From the NCBI GenBank assembly GCA_030619765.1, contig JAUXAU010000005.1:1-64000 (forward strand): 64,000 nt of DNA. The letters are read 5' to 3'. Both the position numbers and the translations under genes were made by a program. The notes under the pieces are model-generated. The model saw nothing but the letters and a program-made list of their open reading frames with translations, ran no database searches and was not told the DNA's origin. Of the stretch, positions 18,518-28,241 are shown piece after piece; positions within the stretch are counted from its first letter, which is position 1, and each line of letters starts with the position of its first letter. The stretch comes from Thermoplasmatota archaeon. Lineage in GTDB: Archaea; Thermoplasmatota; E2; DHVEG-1.

Positions 18518-18730
18518 TGCGAGCCAATGTAAGGATGAAGCCCAATGGAAAAGTGCGAGCCATTATGCAGTTGAAGCCCAGTTGAAATATGCGAGCCATA
18601 TAAAGATTGAAGCCCAAGAGTTTCTTGCGTATAGCCAAGATGGCTGTGAAACCCATGGAATTTCTGCGTAGCCAGGATGAATATGAAACCCACTTGGCAC
18701 TTGCGTAAACCAACAAACACATGAAGGCCA
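18518..18730. repeat. TIGR-like array 3, inverted relative to arrays 1 and 2 (TGCGAGCCA / TGAAGCCCA on + strand), ~6 units
   Basis: Edge words at 18518, 18554, 18590, 18626 (12 nt), 18665 (10 nt), 18702 (11 nt); loop words at 18536, 18572, 18608, 18647, 18684, 18722; every intervening spacer is 9 nt. Confidence 0.93.
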
Positions 18731-18806
18731 AAAGATAGTATTGACTAACTTATCAATTTTTAAGTCAGTCAATACTAATATTCAATATCAGATAGGAAAA
18801 TACTGC

Positions 18807-19034
18807 CTATTGAATTACCTTCCGCAGCCTTAACTCACCAATACCAATGGGTTCAATATCCAACATGTCTCCAGCCTTAAATCTATATAGATCGCATACT
18901 TGCTTCGGAATTGTGATAACGAAGCTACCGTGGACCAATCGTAGTTTTCGTTCCATATGGAAACCCATAGGGAGAATCACCGTATAAATGTATGGTATTA
19001 AGGAGAGTTTTTTACTTGTTTGGTAACCCATCAC
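18807..19034 (-). CDS. AbrB/SpoVT-type protein
   Basis: RKLRLVHGSFVITIPKQVCDLYRFKAGDMLDIEPIGIGELRLRKV. Confidence 0.7.
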   Translation of the reverse strand: MMGYQTSKKLSLIPYIYTVILPMGFHMERKLRLVHGSFVITIPKQVCDLYRFKAGDMLDIEPIGIGELRLRKVIQ

Positions 19035-19215
19035 TCTATCCTCTTTGTTTTAGAAAAAACCAAAAGAAAAACCCTGCTTGGCATGACTTATTATATAATA
19101 AAGACACTAATCATTATATCCTTATGACTGGAGTAAACGACCTTTAAAATCCAGATAAATCAAAACAAGGGGTAAAAACCTCTGTTTCACTTATAAATTC
19201 TCCTAGAACAGAATA

Positions 19216-19295
19216 TGGGCCCGCCGAACCGTGAACAGACTAACAGGAGAAAAACCAGGTAAAACATTACAGGTGTTTGATGGTTTTGATTTAGC
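19216..19295 (+). repeat. Degenerate att-like direct repeat, copy 1
   Basis: tgggcccgccga (same as tRNA-Pro 3' end in this window) + accgtgaacagactaacaggagaaaaaccaggtaaaaca. Confidence 0.75.
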
Positions 19296-19377
19296 AGATT
19301 TCGGTTCCGAAGATTTATATATAAAACTTCACTTATTTTATTTAAGATTGAAGTGCTTATCGAGAAGAAGGCATAAG

Positions 19378-22300
19378 ATGAAAAAAGAACTAATTGGATT
19401 TTTAATCTGTATATTGTTGGTTTCAACAGTTGTTTCACCTGTGGCTGGAACCGTAACTATTTGTAAAAAAACTTTAGCAGAAGAACAAGCTGTTTTTAAC
19501 AAATTGTCAAAAAATATGTTGAATGTCCCTGTAAAAATGGTTGATGAAGAAATAGAAAAGTATGAGACTTATGAAAACTCTGGCTCATTTTGGTTAGATA
19601 GAGCATACCACTTGAAGAACCCTTTTCCTGCAACGAACAGGAATGGCAATGATGATGCAGGATATAAGAAGGATGCAGGGGATGAAATTAGTGAATCTCT
19701 TGCCATATATCCTGGTGAGATGATTGATGATTGGCCGGGTAGAGGAAGAACTGGTAAATTAAACTCCACCGATGAAGATTGGTATTTATTCTCAGTTTGT
19801 GCTGGTCAAGATATCATTATTACTATGACTCCTCCAACAGGTCACAACTATGATATCGGTCTTTGGGACAAAAACGAAAATGAGAAAGCAACTTCTACAA
19901 ACTCTGGTAGTGCAACTGAATCAATAACATTCACTGCAGATTATACTGGTAAATGGTACATGAGAGTTCATTATATTAGCGGTACAGGTGAAGGACAATA
20001 CTCTTTTGATGTAACCTTATCTGGACAAAACGATGCAAATACAGGCAATGATGCCGGTGATAATTTTGCCTCTGCAACCTCAATTACAACTGGATCATAC
20101 GAAGGATATCTTGATATGAATGATGAAGAAGATTGGTATAAATTTAATATAAATGAAGGGCAAAACATTCATTTCATATTACTTATGAAAAACTACGCTT
20201 TGCTATCTGATTTTGATATCTATCTTTATAACCCTAATAGCTCAATGATACACGCTAAAAATTATTATTATGATGATGAACTTTTTTATCCTATAGATGA
20301 GTCAGGTTACTGGCGGGTAAGAATTAAGATATTTCCAGGTTACACAGACATTCCCGATCCAACAGAATGGGATTATTACACCTATGGTTCTGGTGCATAC
20401 AAATTGCAGTTTAATCTGGAATCAACCGTTCCAGACCCACCTAGCCCAATTCCACAGCCACAGATAACACCTATCGCGCAAACCTTCAAGATAGCAAATG
20501 ACCCAGATAGTAATAAGGATGAATATGGATATCTAGCGTCAATTCCAGCCTGTAACTATTTAGATGGTGGAGACAGATATCTTGCACCAATTGTTTATAC
20601 TGGCGATACGACACTAACAAATTGGTTTGGAACTGTTGATGATACCACTAATTATCTACTAGATGATTGGAACACATATCTTAGTGATCACGGTAAAACC
20701 GCGGTACAATATACTATTCCCTCTGATCCATTACAAGCCGCAGCTGAAATAGCAACACAAAATTGGGCTTCATCAGATTTGGCTGTTGTTGCCGTTGACG
20801 GAAGTGATTACGAGGATACCACTTCACAGGTTCTTCATGAAACAAAAACATTAACACGTAATGCTGAAGTTAAAACCATACCGAACGATAGTAATAAAAT
20901 AAAAAAAATGGGTAGTTCCTATATCTATCCTATGACATTGACGTCAGAATGGGGTGCTATTAATGTATCAATCTACGGACCTAGTATTCCAGGCGGAGGT
21001 ATGATTCATATTTACCCATCGTTAATTCAACTCTATCCCAAGTTTATGAGTCTCACAAGCGACTGGTGGCCCGCCTCTGCGGATATACCGAGATATGATA
21101 TTTATTATCCAGTTACAACACCTGGTATATGGGCAGCTGGAGTAAAAGCTCCTCTAGGGGATTGGGACTTTATAATTACTAAATATGAATGTGACAGATA
21201 TAACATAAAAGTCAATGACGATGACGCTACATTAAAAGCAACAGTAACAACCTCAACACCATCAGATCTTTTAGTGTTCCTAGTTGATCCACAAGGACAT
21301 ATTAGAGCACCAGATATCCCTGATTGGAATGGAGGACCCATCCTACCAATTCATGAATGGCATGGTTTTGATGATGGTGATCCTTCTACCCCATGTGATC
21401 CTTGGAGGGATTGGAATCCAGAGCCGCATACTGAGTTTACTGCTGAAGTGCTTCATCCTGAAAAAGGAACATGGACGGCAATTGTTGTACCAAGGAATGC
21501 ACAAGGGTCATCCAGCGTTCAATATACAATTAGTGCAGAAATAAGGAAGTTAAATCAGAAGCGTGTAAATGCAGCATTATCTGCTGCGAATGCTGCAGTA
21601 ATTGCCTCACAAGAACATGTTCCGCTGTTATATGTCAAAGAAAATAGTGTGCCTGCAGAGACACAAAATGCTTTTGCTACACTTGGTATTAGTAAAGTCA
21701 TATTTGTTGAAAATAATGAAATAGGAAACAATGTTCGGAATGACCTGCCGACTTTAGAGGCAGATTTAAAATCTATGCAAGAAATTATAGATTATATCAA
21801 AGACTATCCATCCTCTGAAAACTATATCACAATTACCTCACTGAAAACGGGAGATGGTTATTTTGCACCGTCTGCTATGATTGCCGCATATCATGGTTCA
21901 CCTGTTCTTCGTTTAGAAGAGGCAAAAAGTGCTGCTTCATCAGTGCCTGTAAATTATAATGTAATTGTAGGTCAGGTGAACAAAAATGTTTACGACGTTA
22001 TGGGCACCCCAACTGGAAAGATGCTCTGGAACAACCCAACAAACATTGAAGAATCTGAAGACACTAGCGATAGCCTTTTCCTAAATCTAGATGAAGAACC
22101 CATACCATTGTTTGGATCAGCAGAATCACCTAATCCTGCAGGTATGGCAAATCGAATAGATACCTGGAGACTTTGGGATGGAGACTACTATCATGGAAAT
22201 CGTGCTCCTGGTCATCTACCAATGTATAAGGAACCTGTTCCCGAATTTAGCAATTTTAAATTATTAATTGAGCTTATCAAGTACTTATTCTCTGGTAATA

Positions 22301-23367
22301 ACAGTGATCTCCCACCACTCGGAATGGATGCAAAACGATATTGGAATGAAGAGATGCACAAAGGCATTCACAAATGGATTAATGATTATGGGCTTAACAT
22401 AGATGGAAAAGAAGCATTTGTCTTTGTAGCACCGCGTAAGGATATTCGATTAGAGACTCATTCGGTGGTGATGGGTAACAATTCTTATTCTGGGCATATC
22501 CCTGGGGAGACACCAGCATATACATCAGATATAATTGTAAGAAATATTTTATATCCAGCGTTAATCTATGCAAATCCTAACAGGGATGTAACTAGCACTC
22601 AATTTATGAACTATCCTGATGGAGAAACCTGGAAGACAAACGACGGCGTTACCCATCAAGTAAAGTCAAGCCAAGTTCTCAAAAATGTGTTTATGTCTCA
22701 TGGAAGAACTTACGATGGTCATTGTCTGTGGGATGCTCATCTTGAACGTCTGAATGAAGGCGCCAGCGTCATGTACTATTCTGGTCATGGAACAGGCGGA
22801 AGTGGTATTTCTGCTCAGTATCTCCAAACAAATCATTCTAATTATCCGGATCAGATCTGGCCTGATGCTTGGCGAGGCTACATGTATGACAACTGGAAAA
22901 CAGCTCGTAATAATGGTATGCGATGGTATAACCCAGAAGCACCAAATCTATATGACTTCATTCACTTCAAATGGATAGATCAGCTGTTAGATAATCTCAA
23001 AAGTAACGCTGTTTTCTATATGTCTTGTTCAACTGGGCAACATTTTGGACCGCTTGTATATCTAGATCACGGAGCGGTAATGTGGTATGGTAATGCCGGC
23101 TCTGGACTATGCCCTGAGGCAGATCTTATGGATGACTGGTTCTTCGAAGACGCAATGATGCATGGAGAGCCTGTGGGTCTAGCTTATTCAAAATATGTAT
23201 GGCTTCACTACCGTGATTTTACAACAGGTGATCCAACATCAATGTATGGTCCATCATCAATGAAGGGTGTTACTACTATTAACTGTATATATGGAGATCC
23301 TAACCTAATTCTCTACAGTCCAGATTGGACTGCACCGGTACCAGTAGATTCTGTCTTAGATGATTAG
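19378..23367 (+). CDS. Secreted C25 (gingipain-like) peptidase with PPC-like domains and a CWB2-like region
   Basis: Signal peptide MKKELIGFLICILLVSTVVSPVAG; two DEDWY-type PPC-like domains; catalytic-like VMYYSGHGTGGS and FYMSCSTG. Confidence 0.82.
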   Translation: MKKELIGFLICILLVSTVVSPVAGTVTICKKTLAEEQAVFNKLSKNMLNVPVKMVDEEIEKYETYENSGSFWLDRAYHLKNPFPATNRNGNDDAGYKKDAGDEISESLAIYPGEMIDDWPGRGRTGKLNSTDEDWYLFSVCAGQDIIITMTPPTGHNYDIGLWDKNENEKATSTNSGSATESITFTADYTGKWYMRVHYISGTGEGQYSFDVTLSGQNDANTGNDAGDNFASATSITTGSYEGYLDMNDEEDWYKFNINEGQNIHFILLMKNYALLSDFDIYLYNPNSSMIHAKNYYYDDELFYPIDESGYWRVRIKIFPGYTDIPDPTEWDYYTYGSGAYKLQFNLESTVPDPPSPIPQPQITPIAQTFKIANDPDSNKDEYGYLASIPACNYLDGGDRYLAPIVYTGDTTLTNWFGTVDDTTNYLLDDWNTYLSDHGKTAVQYTIPSDPLQAAAEIATQNWASSDLAVVAVDGSDYEDTTSQVLHETKTLTRNAEVKTIPNDSNKIKKMGSSYIYPMTLTSEWGAINVSIYGPSIPGGGMIHIYPSLIQLYPKFMSLTSDWWPASADIPRYDIYYPVTTPGIWAAGVKAPLGDWDFIITKYECDRYNIKVNDDDATLKATVTTSTPSDLLVFLVDPQGHIRAPDIPDWNGGPILPIHEWHGFDDGDPSTPCDPWRDWNPEPHTEFTAEVLHPEKGTWTAIVVPRNAQGSSSVQYTISAEIRKLNQKRVNAALSAANAAVIASQEHVPLLYVKENSVPAETQNAFATLGISKVIFVENNEIGNNVRNDLPTLEADLKSMQEIIDYIKDYPSSENYITITSLKTGDGYFAPSAMIAAYHGSPVLRLEEAKSAASSVPVNYNVIVGQVNKNVYDVMGTPTGKMLWNNPTNIEESEDTSDSLFLNLDEEPIPLFGSAESPNPAGMANRIDTWRLWDGDYYHGNRAPGHLPMYKEPVPEFSNFKLLIELIKYLFSGNNSDLPPLGMDAKRYWNEEMHKGIHKWINDYGLNIDGKEAFVFVAPRKDIRLETHSVVMGNNSYSGHIPGETPAYTSDIIVRNILYPALIYANPNRDVTSTQFMNYPDGETWKTNDGVTHQVKSSQVLKNVFMSHGRTYDGHCLWDAHLERLNEGASVMYYSGHGTGGSGISAQYLQTNHSNYPDQIWPDAWRGYMYDNWKTARNNGMRWYNPEAPNLYDFIHFKWIDQLLDNLKSNAVFYMSCSTGQHFGPLVYLDHGAVMWYGNAGSGLCPEADLMDDWFFEDAMMHGEPVGLAYSKYVWLHYRDFTTGDPTSMYGPSSMKGVTTINCIYGDPNLILYSPDWTAPVPVDSVLDD

Positions 23368-23439
23368 ATATTTAGAGCGATACCTAGCTAAAATCAGGAG
23401 ACTATGATTACAGACAGTCTTTTTCTCCTGGAGAGTTCA

Positions 23440-23519
23440 TGGGCCCGCCGAACCGCAAACAATCTAACAGGAGAAAAACCAGGTAAAACAATATAGGTTT
23501 TTACGGTTTTAATTTTTAT
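23440..23519 (+). repeat. Degenerate att-like direct repeat, copy 2
   Basis: tgggcccgccgaaccgcaaacaatctaacaggagaaaaaccaggtaaaaca. Confidence 0.75.
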
Positions 23520-23874
23520 CTATCTTTTTCTTAAGATTTATTCCTGCTATTGATGATACAAATTCAATTGATGCATCAAAGATATCCTGATCTTTCAAAT
23601 AATCCTCTGATTTGTTCCTATTTATCTGGATCCATTCTCTCATTTTTCTGCCCATGGGTTGAAAATGCACAATCTCTTTCCTTTTTAGTAGTTCACTTGC
23701 TAATGATTCGGGAACTTTCACACAGACACCCTCCATATAAAGAGAAGCGAAAAGCTTACCTCCGACATAATAAGCAGGATGGCCGTACATCTTTCCTGGT
23801 TTAACGATTGGAATGTTTAGTAAAAACGAATCAAGAACTTCTTTATGTTTTGGATTAAATTGTACTTTTGCCAT
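23509..23874 (-). CDS. TfoX N-terminal-like protein
   Basis: GKMYGHPAYYVGGKLFASLYMEGVCVKVPE; start MAKVQFNPKH at 23874. Confidence 0.6.
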   Translation of the reverse strand: MAKVQFNPKHKEVLDSFLLNIPIVKPGKMYGHPAYYVGGKLFASLYMEGVCVKVPESLASELLKRKEIVHFQPMGRKMREWIQINRNKSEDYLKDQDIFDASIEFVSSIAGINLKKKIDKN

Positions 23875-23893
23875 TTTTATTATCCTCCTTCTA

Positions 23894-24415
23894 TTATGGT
23901 TTTTTTGCTGCGCTTCCAGGGCAGATAAACTGCATTTTACATTTTTCACAATCTATCTTATGCAGTATGCCATTAATAGCTACTAATGCAATGAAAGGAA
24001 CAAGGTAAACTAATTCATCAATTAGAGATACTTCGTTTATAGCTATCATGGCAATCATTACGATTATTGGTAGACCCATAAGTATCCCCCATGTTAATCC
24101 TGCAAGTTTTCCTCCAAGTTTTTGATCTCCAGTGTTTTTCTTAAATATAGCAGATGAAAGTTTTCCCCAACCGCAATGACACCATTTATCATAATAATAA
24201 CAATTTGTACAGAGATGTTTTCTCAGCATAAAAAATAACATAATCACAGCAAATAAAACATATAGTATTGAAACAAGAGGGAGGCTAATGATCTTGAGTG
24301 GGTACATGCCCAGAAATCCCAATATTATCATTCCAAAAATAAGAACATTCTCACATATAACGTAGCCTCTACTACATTCCTCTACGCCATCTTCATACAA
24401 TTTTTCTTTATTCAT
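23894..24415 (-). CDS. Membrane hypothetical protein
   Basis: 173-aa ORF with several hydrophobic segments and CTNCYYYDKWCHCGWGKLSS. Confidence 0.6.
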   Translation of the reverse strand: MNKEKLYEDGVEECSRGYVICENVLIFGMIILGFLGMYPLKIISLPLVSILYVLFAVIMLFFMLRKHLCTNCYYYDKWCHCGWGKLSSAIFKKNTGDQKLGGKLAGLTWGILMGLPIIVMIAMIAINEVSLIDELVYLVPFIALVAINGILHKIDCEKCKMQFICPGSAAKKP

Positions 24416-24486
24416 AATTTTTATTCCTCCAATCCTGGGAGATATGTAAGTGGTTTTTAAAAATCTAACGTAATTTTTTTTGAATA

Positions 24487-24532
24487 AGTGGGCCCGCCGA
24501 GATTTGAACTCGGGTTACCAGCACCCCAAGCT
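24487..24532. repeat. att direct repeat, left copy (partial tRNA-Pro)
   Basis: agtgggcccgccgagatttgaactcgggttaccagcaccccaagct. Confidence 0.95.
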
Positions 24533-25385
24533 AGATTATAAGGAGAAAATAATCGCTTCTCAGCAAGATTTGGACAGATATATTACACTTAGAGAAATAA
24601 GTGGTGTATGCAATCGTTGGTTGTACGAACTTAAGTTAATACTCAATGGATATCTATCATACACAAATAAAACAATATCTGAAGATAAAACCCTAGAATA
24701 TATCATGGTATTGAAAGATAAGTATTCACCATCTACCTATAGGAAACACGTATACCAAATACGTAAGTTCTTAACACAGCTAAAGATGGAATGGGCTAAT
24801 AACATTATACCACCACCAGAACCGAATTACATACCAAAAAGACTTACAAAGGATGATATAATTAATTCACTAGCCTACTTTAAGGAGCACACATTCTATA
24901 AACAGATAAAAACTATCATATTGCTCGGCTCTACTACAGGTATGAGAGCTGAGGAATTATATCAATTGCAACCAGATGATATTGATTTAGAAAATAGAAT
25001 TGTATACGTTAATCACAATCCAGATAATGGACAAAGCACAAAGACAGGACGGAATAGAATTGCAATATTCAACTTTGAGACAGAAGAGGCATTGCAAGGA
25101 TATCTATCTTATTTCAATAATAATAGTGCTCTAAAGTGCCTATTTAATAAGTATCATCTAGAAAGAATATTTCATAATGCACCTATCAAAGTGAAAGATT
25201 TACGTAAGTTCTTCAGCCAGGAGTGGGACAGACGTGGAGGACCAACATCCATTAAGAAAATCCTTATGGGGCACTCATTGAAAGGTGATGTTGATTTGAT
25301 GCATTATAACGCTCAATCAGAAGATGATTTGAAAAAGATATATGATAAGGTGATGGCCGAGGGAGCAGGGCTGAGGGAAGGGTAG
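24489..25385 (+). CDS. int: SSV-type tyrosine integrase, C-terminal catalytic part
   Basis: GSTTGMRAEELYQL (R), KVKDLRKFFSQEW (R), LMGHSLKGDVDLMHYN (H/Y); frame runs through the att site. Confidence 0.88.
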   Translation, partial: WARRDLNSGYQHPKLDYKEKIIASQQDLDRYITLREISGVCNRWLYELKLILNGYLSYTNKTISEDKTLEYIMVLKDKYSPSTYRKHVYQIRKFLTQLKMEWANNIIPPPEPNYIPKRLTKDDIINSLAYFKEHTFYKQIKTIILLGSTTGMRAEELYQLQPDDIDLENRIVYVNHNPDNGQSTKTGRNRIAIFNFETEEALQGYLSYFNNNSALKCLFNKYHLERIFHNAPIKVKDLRKFFSQEWDRRGGPTSIKKILMGHSLKGDVDLMHYNAQSEDDLKKIYDKVMAEGAGLREG

Positions 25386-25667
25386 TATAGAGAGGAAGAG
25401 AGGAGTGGAAGGGGATGTGGTAAGGGTAAATAGTGTAACCTGTTGATACCTTACCTTGTTAAAATTAATGGATATAAGTCTAATCGGTTTTAATCATTGA
25501 ATTATTGCTCTAATCTGAGTATTTTATCGTTAAAGTAGAGTCCCCTTTTCATCATTTCTCCAACTCTGCCCCCTTTCTCAATCAAATATTATAATTTAAT
25601 AGTCTAATAAAAAGAAAACATTTTGCAACGAGCTTTCCATTACGTATATAAGTGAGGTTAAATAAAA

Positions 25668-26150
25668 ATGACCGAACTCATAAAATCAAAATATATAAAC
25701 AAGAAGGCTGGAGAAGACGAAATCAAAGTTAGATTGAAGGAAGAGATAACGGAAATGTATGAAGGATTCCGATACATGGTCGGGAAGATTGGGATTGTAG
25801 ATGTTGAAATGGCAGAGCACGTTCCAAAAGAGGATAAGCCTTTCTACAACCCTTATAAATATGGTTGGGATGCAACAGAAGGAGTATGGGTAAAATTCGA
25901 TGAAGGATTGTATCTGATACCATGTAAATATTTGGATGTGTTAGTCCAGACATCTGTAGAATATGAACTTGTTTTGATGATATCGACTTTTGGTGCTAAT
26001 GGCCAAATAAGTAGAAATGATGTGAAGTTAAAAGATTCGGCAAGGACTCGAACCTATGCTTCATTATCAACCTTCGAAATTGGAACGTTATTATTCTTTG
26101 AGTTAAATAATTATTTATTTGATGGTGAGGGGTGTCGTACACATGAATAA
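25668..26150 (+). CDS. Hypothetical protein
   Basis: 160-aa ORF. Confidence 0.6.
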   Translation: MTELIKSKYINKKAGEDEIKVRLKEEITEMYEGFRYMVGKIGIVDVEMAEHVPKEDKPFYNPYKYGWDATEGVWVKFDEGLYLIPCKYLDVLVQTSVEYELVLMISTFGANGQISRNDVKLKDSARTRTYASLSTFEIGTLLFFELNNYLFDGEGCRTHE

Positions 26151-27576
26151 AACTATAGATGTTATAGATAGAGAATATCCTAAGGAAGTTGGGGATGCAT
26201 TACGAAAAGCATGGATGATAGTTGTTATAGGTAAGATGGGCTCTGGTAAAACCACAGAAGTAACCCGTATTGCAAAGTTTCTGGATAAAGAGGTTTTGAT
26301 TATTTCACCAAATCGCCCTGAAGAAGACCTCAAATTATTTGGTTCAAATAAGCTACCCGTACTTGAAAAAGGCAAAAGAGTTAAATCGAGTGTTGAGAAA
26401 TTAACCAAGAAAGAAGGAAGAGAGATGACAGTAATATTCGATGATGCACAAGCTCTAACGAAGAGACAACAGGAGTATATGACATCTAAAGGATTGCATA
26501 CTGATTTACGACATAGAAATCTAACACTGATTTTTATATATCACGATTCAAGGTATATTCCTGCACGTGTGTTATACGGTGGAGATTCATTTCTAATAAT
26601 CAAGAAAGGAGTATATTTCACTGAACATAAGTTAAGTCAGTATCTTACTGTTAAGAAGATTAGTAGTGTTATTTTGGATTACTGTAACTCTTTTGGGGAA
26701 CATGATAGTTTATATCTATTCAAGGATGGGTTTTATTATTATGTTAACGGTAGTGAAATGTTAGGTGAGTTTAGAGCGAGAACTCGAGGATATAAATTCG
26801 ATAGGAAATTTGCATATGAATTATTTTACCAAGGTTTTACAATACAAGAAGTGGCAGAAAAGATTGGTTGTGGGGCGGGTACAGCTCGACAAATGGCTAA
26901 AGAATTGCAGGAGGAAGACAAATCGTTTACCCTTGCACATAGTATGGAAAAGAAACCTGTAAGTGATTTGGGGTTTGGAATTCGGGATAAAAGTTATCTT
27001 ATCACTAAACGAATCAAAGAACCATTAAACACAGGAGAAGCTACTGGTGAAAAGATACAAAGAATAGAAAAGATGAAGTGTTCAGAGGATAAAGGAAATT
27101 TGGCTACAAGAGTTATCGGTGATATTCTTGAAGATATTCTGAAAAGGGCTTGGCCAAAATCTGAGAGTAATATAATTCTTATAATTAATGAAGGGAGAGG
27201 GGGTGGTGATATCATATTAGAATTTGATTCTAATCTTGTAGAAGTGGAAATTAAGAATTGGAATTCAAATTCAACCCATAGAAATTTAACTCCGAGTGAT
27301 ATTAAAAATAAAGTTATACCAAGATTCTCAGATAAAACTTCAATTAGATGGTTATTTGCCTGTGGCGTGAAATGTAATAAAGATGCAAGAATGTTACTTA
27401 GAGAAAATAATGTTCAAATTCTAAACTTAACACGTGAACAGATTACAAATCCAGATTCTGACCAGAGATATAGGTTAAGGAGACGTCTCTGGAACTGGTG
27501 TAAAAATCTCCCATCTATAGATATTCAAGAATTTGAGCATAGATTAACTCTGGTTCCACCATGGGTGTGGACGTAG
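26143..27576 (+). CDS. P-loop ATPase (A32/HerA-like) fused to HTH and PD-(D/E)XK nuclease-like domain
   Basis: Walker A GKMGSGKTT, Walker B MTVIFDDAQAL; HTH FTIQEVAEKIGCGAGTARQM; C-terminal GGGDIILEFDSNLVEVEIKNWNS. Confidence 0.75.
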   Translation: MNKTIDVIDREYPKEVGDALRKAWMIVVIGKMGSGKTTEVTRIAKFLDKEVLIISPNRPEEDLKLFGSNKLPVLEKGKRVKSSVEKLTKKEGREMTVIFDDAQALTKRQQEYMTSKGLHTDLRHRNLTLIFIYHDSRYIPARVLYGGDSFLIIKKGVYFTEHKLSQYLTVKKISSVILDYCNSFGEHDSLYLFKDGFYYYVNGSEMLGEFRARTRGYKFDRKFAYELFYQGFTIQEVAEKIGCGAGTARQMAKELQEEDKSFTLAHSMEKKPVSDLGFGIRDKSYLITKRIKEPLNTGEATGEKIQRIEKMKCSEDKGNLATRVIGDILEDILKRAWPKSESNIILIINEGRGGGDIILEFDSNLVEVEIKNWNSNSTHRNLTPSDIKNKVIPRFSDKTSIRWLFACGVKCNKDARMLLRENNVQILNLTREQITNPDSDQRYRLRRRLWNWCKNLPSIDIQEFEHRLTLVPPWVWT

Positions 27577-27678
27577 TAGTTTTTGTGTATCCTCAAACAA
27601 ATATTTACTATCTATTTTGGTTTTTAGCCCAGAATTTTAATGCATAATAAAGGGATTGTCATAATTTGAACATCATTA

Positions 27679-28218
27679 TTAACACCAGTTTGGTACAATA
27701 GTTAATCTATCAAAGAGTATAAGTATAAAAGCAAGTATTGCCCAAGGAATTGCTGCTAAAATTAAACATATAAGATATTTGGTAATACTAGTAAACCTCT
27801 CATTGTTATTGTCATAATCTACACTAATTCTTTCTGGGTGACTCCTTAATTGATGAAAAGTATTTATCACTTCATTACGTTCTTCCTTCTGTTGAAATTT
27901 ACTAGCAACTAAATTCATTAACTTGTTAAATGTTATATCATCCATTGCACATATCATATCTACCACTTTTTGTTTTATAGCAGTCTTATCATCCCGCTTT
28001 GGAATTGATAAAACGCTTTCTTCTCCCTTTCCAACATATTCACAAGCAATATCCTTGCTCTGTTTATCTATCGCCCTCTTACTTCTAACACTAAATAATG
28101 GTGATGCTCTGGCAATGGTAGATGATTTAGTAGTTTGATAACCAACTACACCTGTAAACGACACCAGAACAAGTATTACAACTGCGATGATACTACCAAT
28201 GAGTATTTTCTTGTTCAT
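27679..28218 (-). CDS. Secreted/anchored 'SPLFSVRSKRAI' family protein, copy A
   Basis: MNKKILIGSIIAVVILVLVSFTGVVGYQTT...ARASPLFSVRSKRAID shared with two other ORFs. Confidence 0.75.
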   Translation of the reverse strand: MNKKILIGSIIAVVILVLVSFTGVVGYQTTKSSTIARASPLFSVRSKRAIDKQSKDIACEYVGKGEESVLSIPKRDDKTAIKQKVVDMICAMDDITFNKLMNLVASKFQQKEERNEVINTFHQLRSHPERISVDYDNNNERFTSITKYLICLILAAIPWAILAFILILFDRLTIVPNWC

Positions 28219-28241
28219 TCTCTATCATACCTCATAAGTAT

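Noticed and set aside
19231-19377. N-terminal extension MNRLTGEKPGKTLQVFDGFDLADF... of the C25 protein
   Set aside because: Lies in the att-like repeat; a clean signal peptide begins at ATG 19378.
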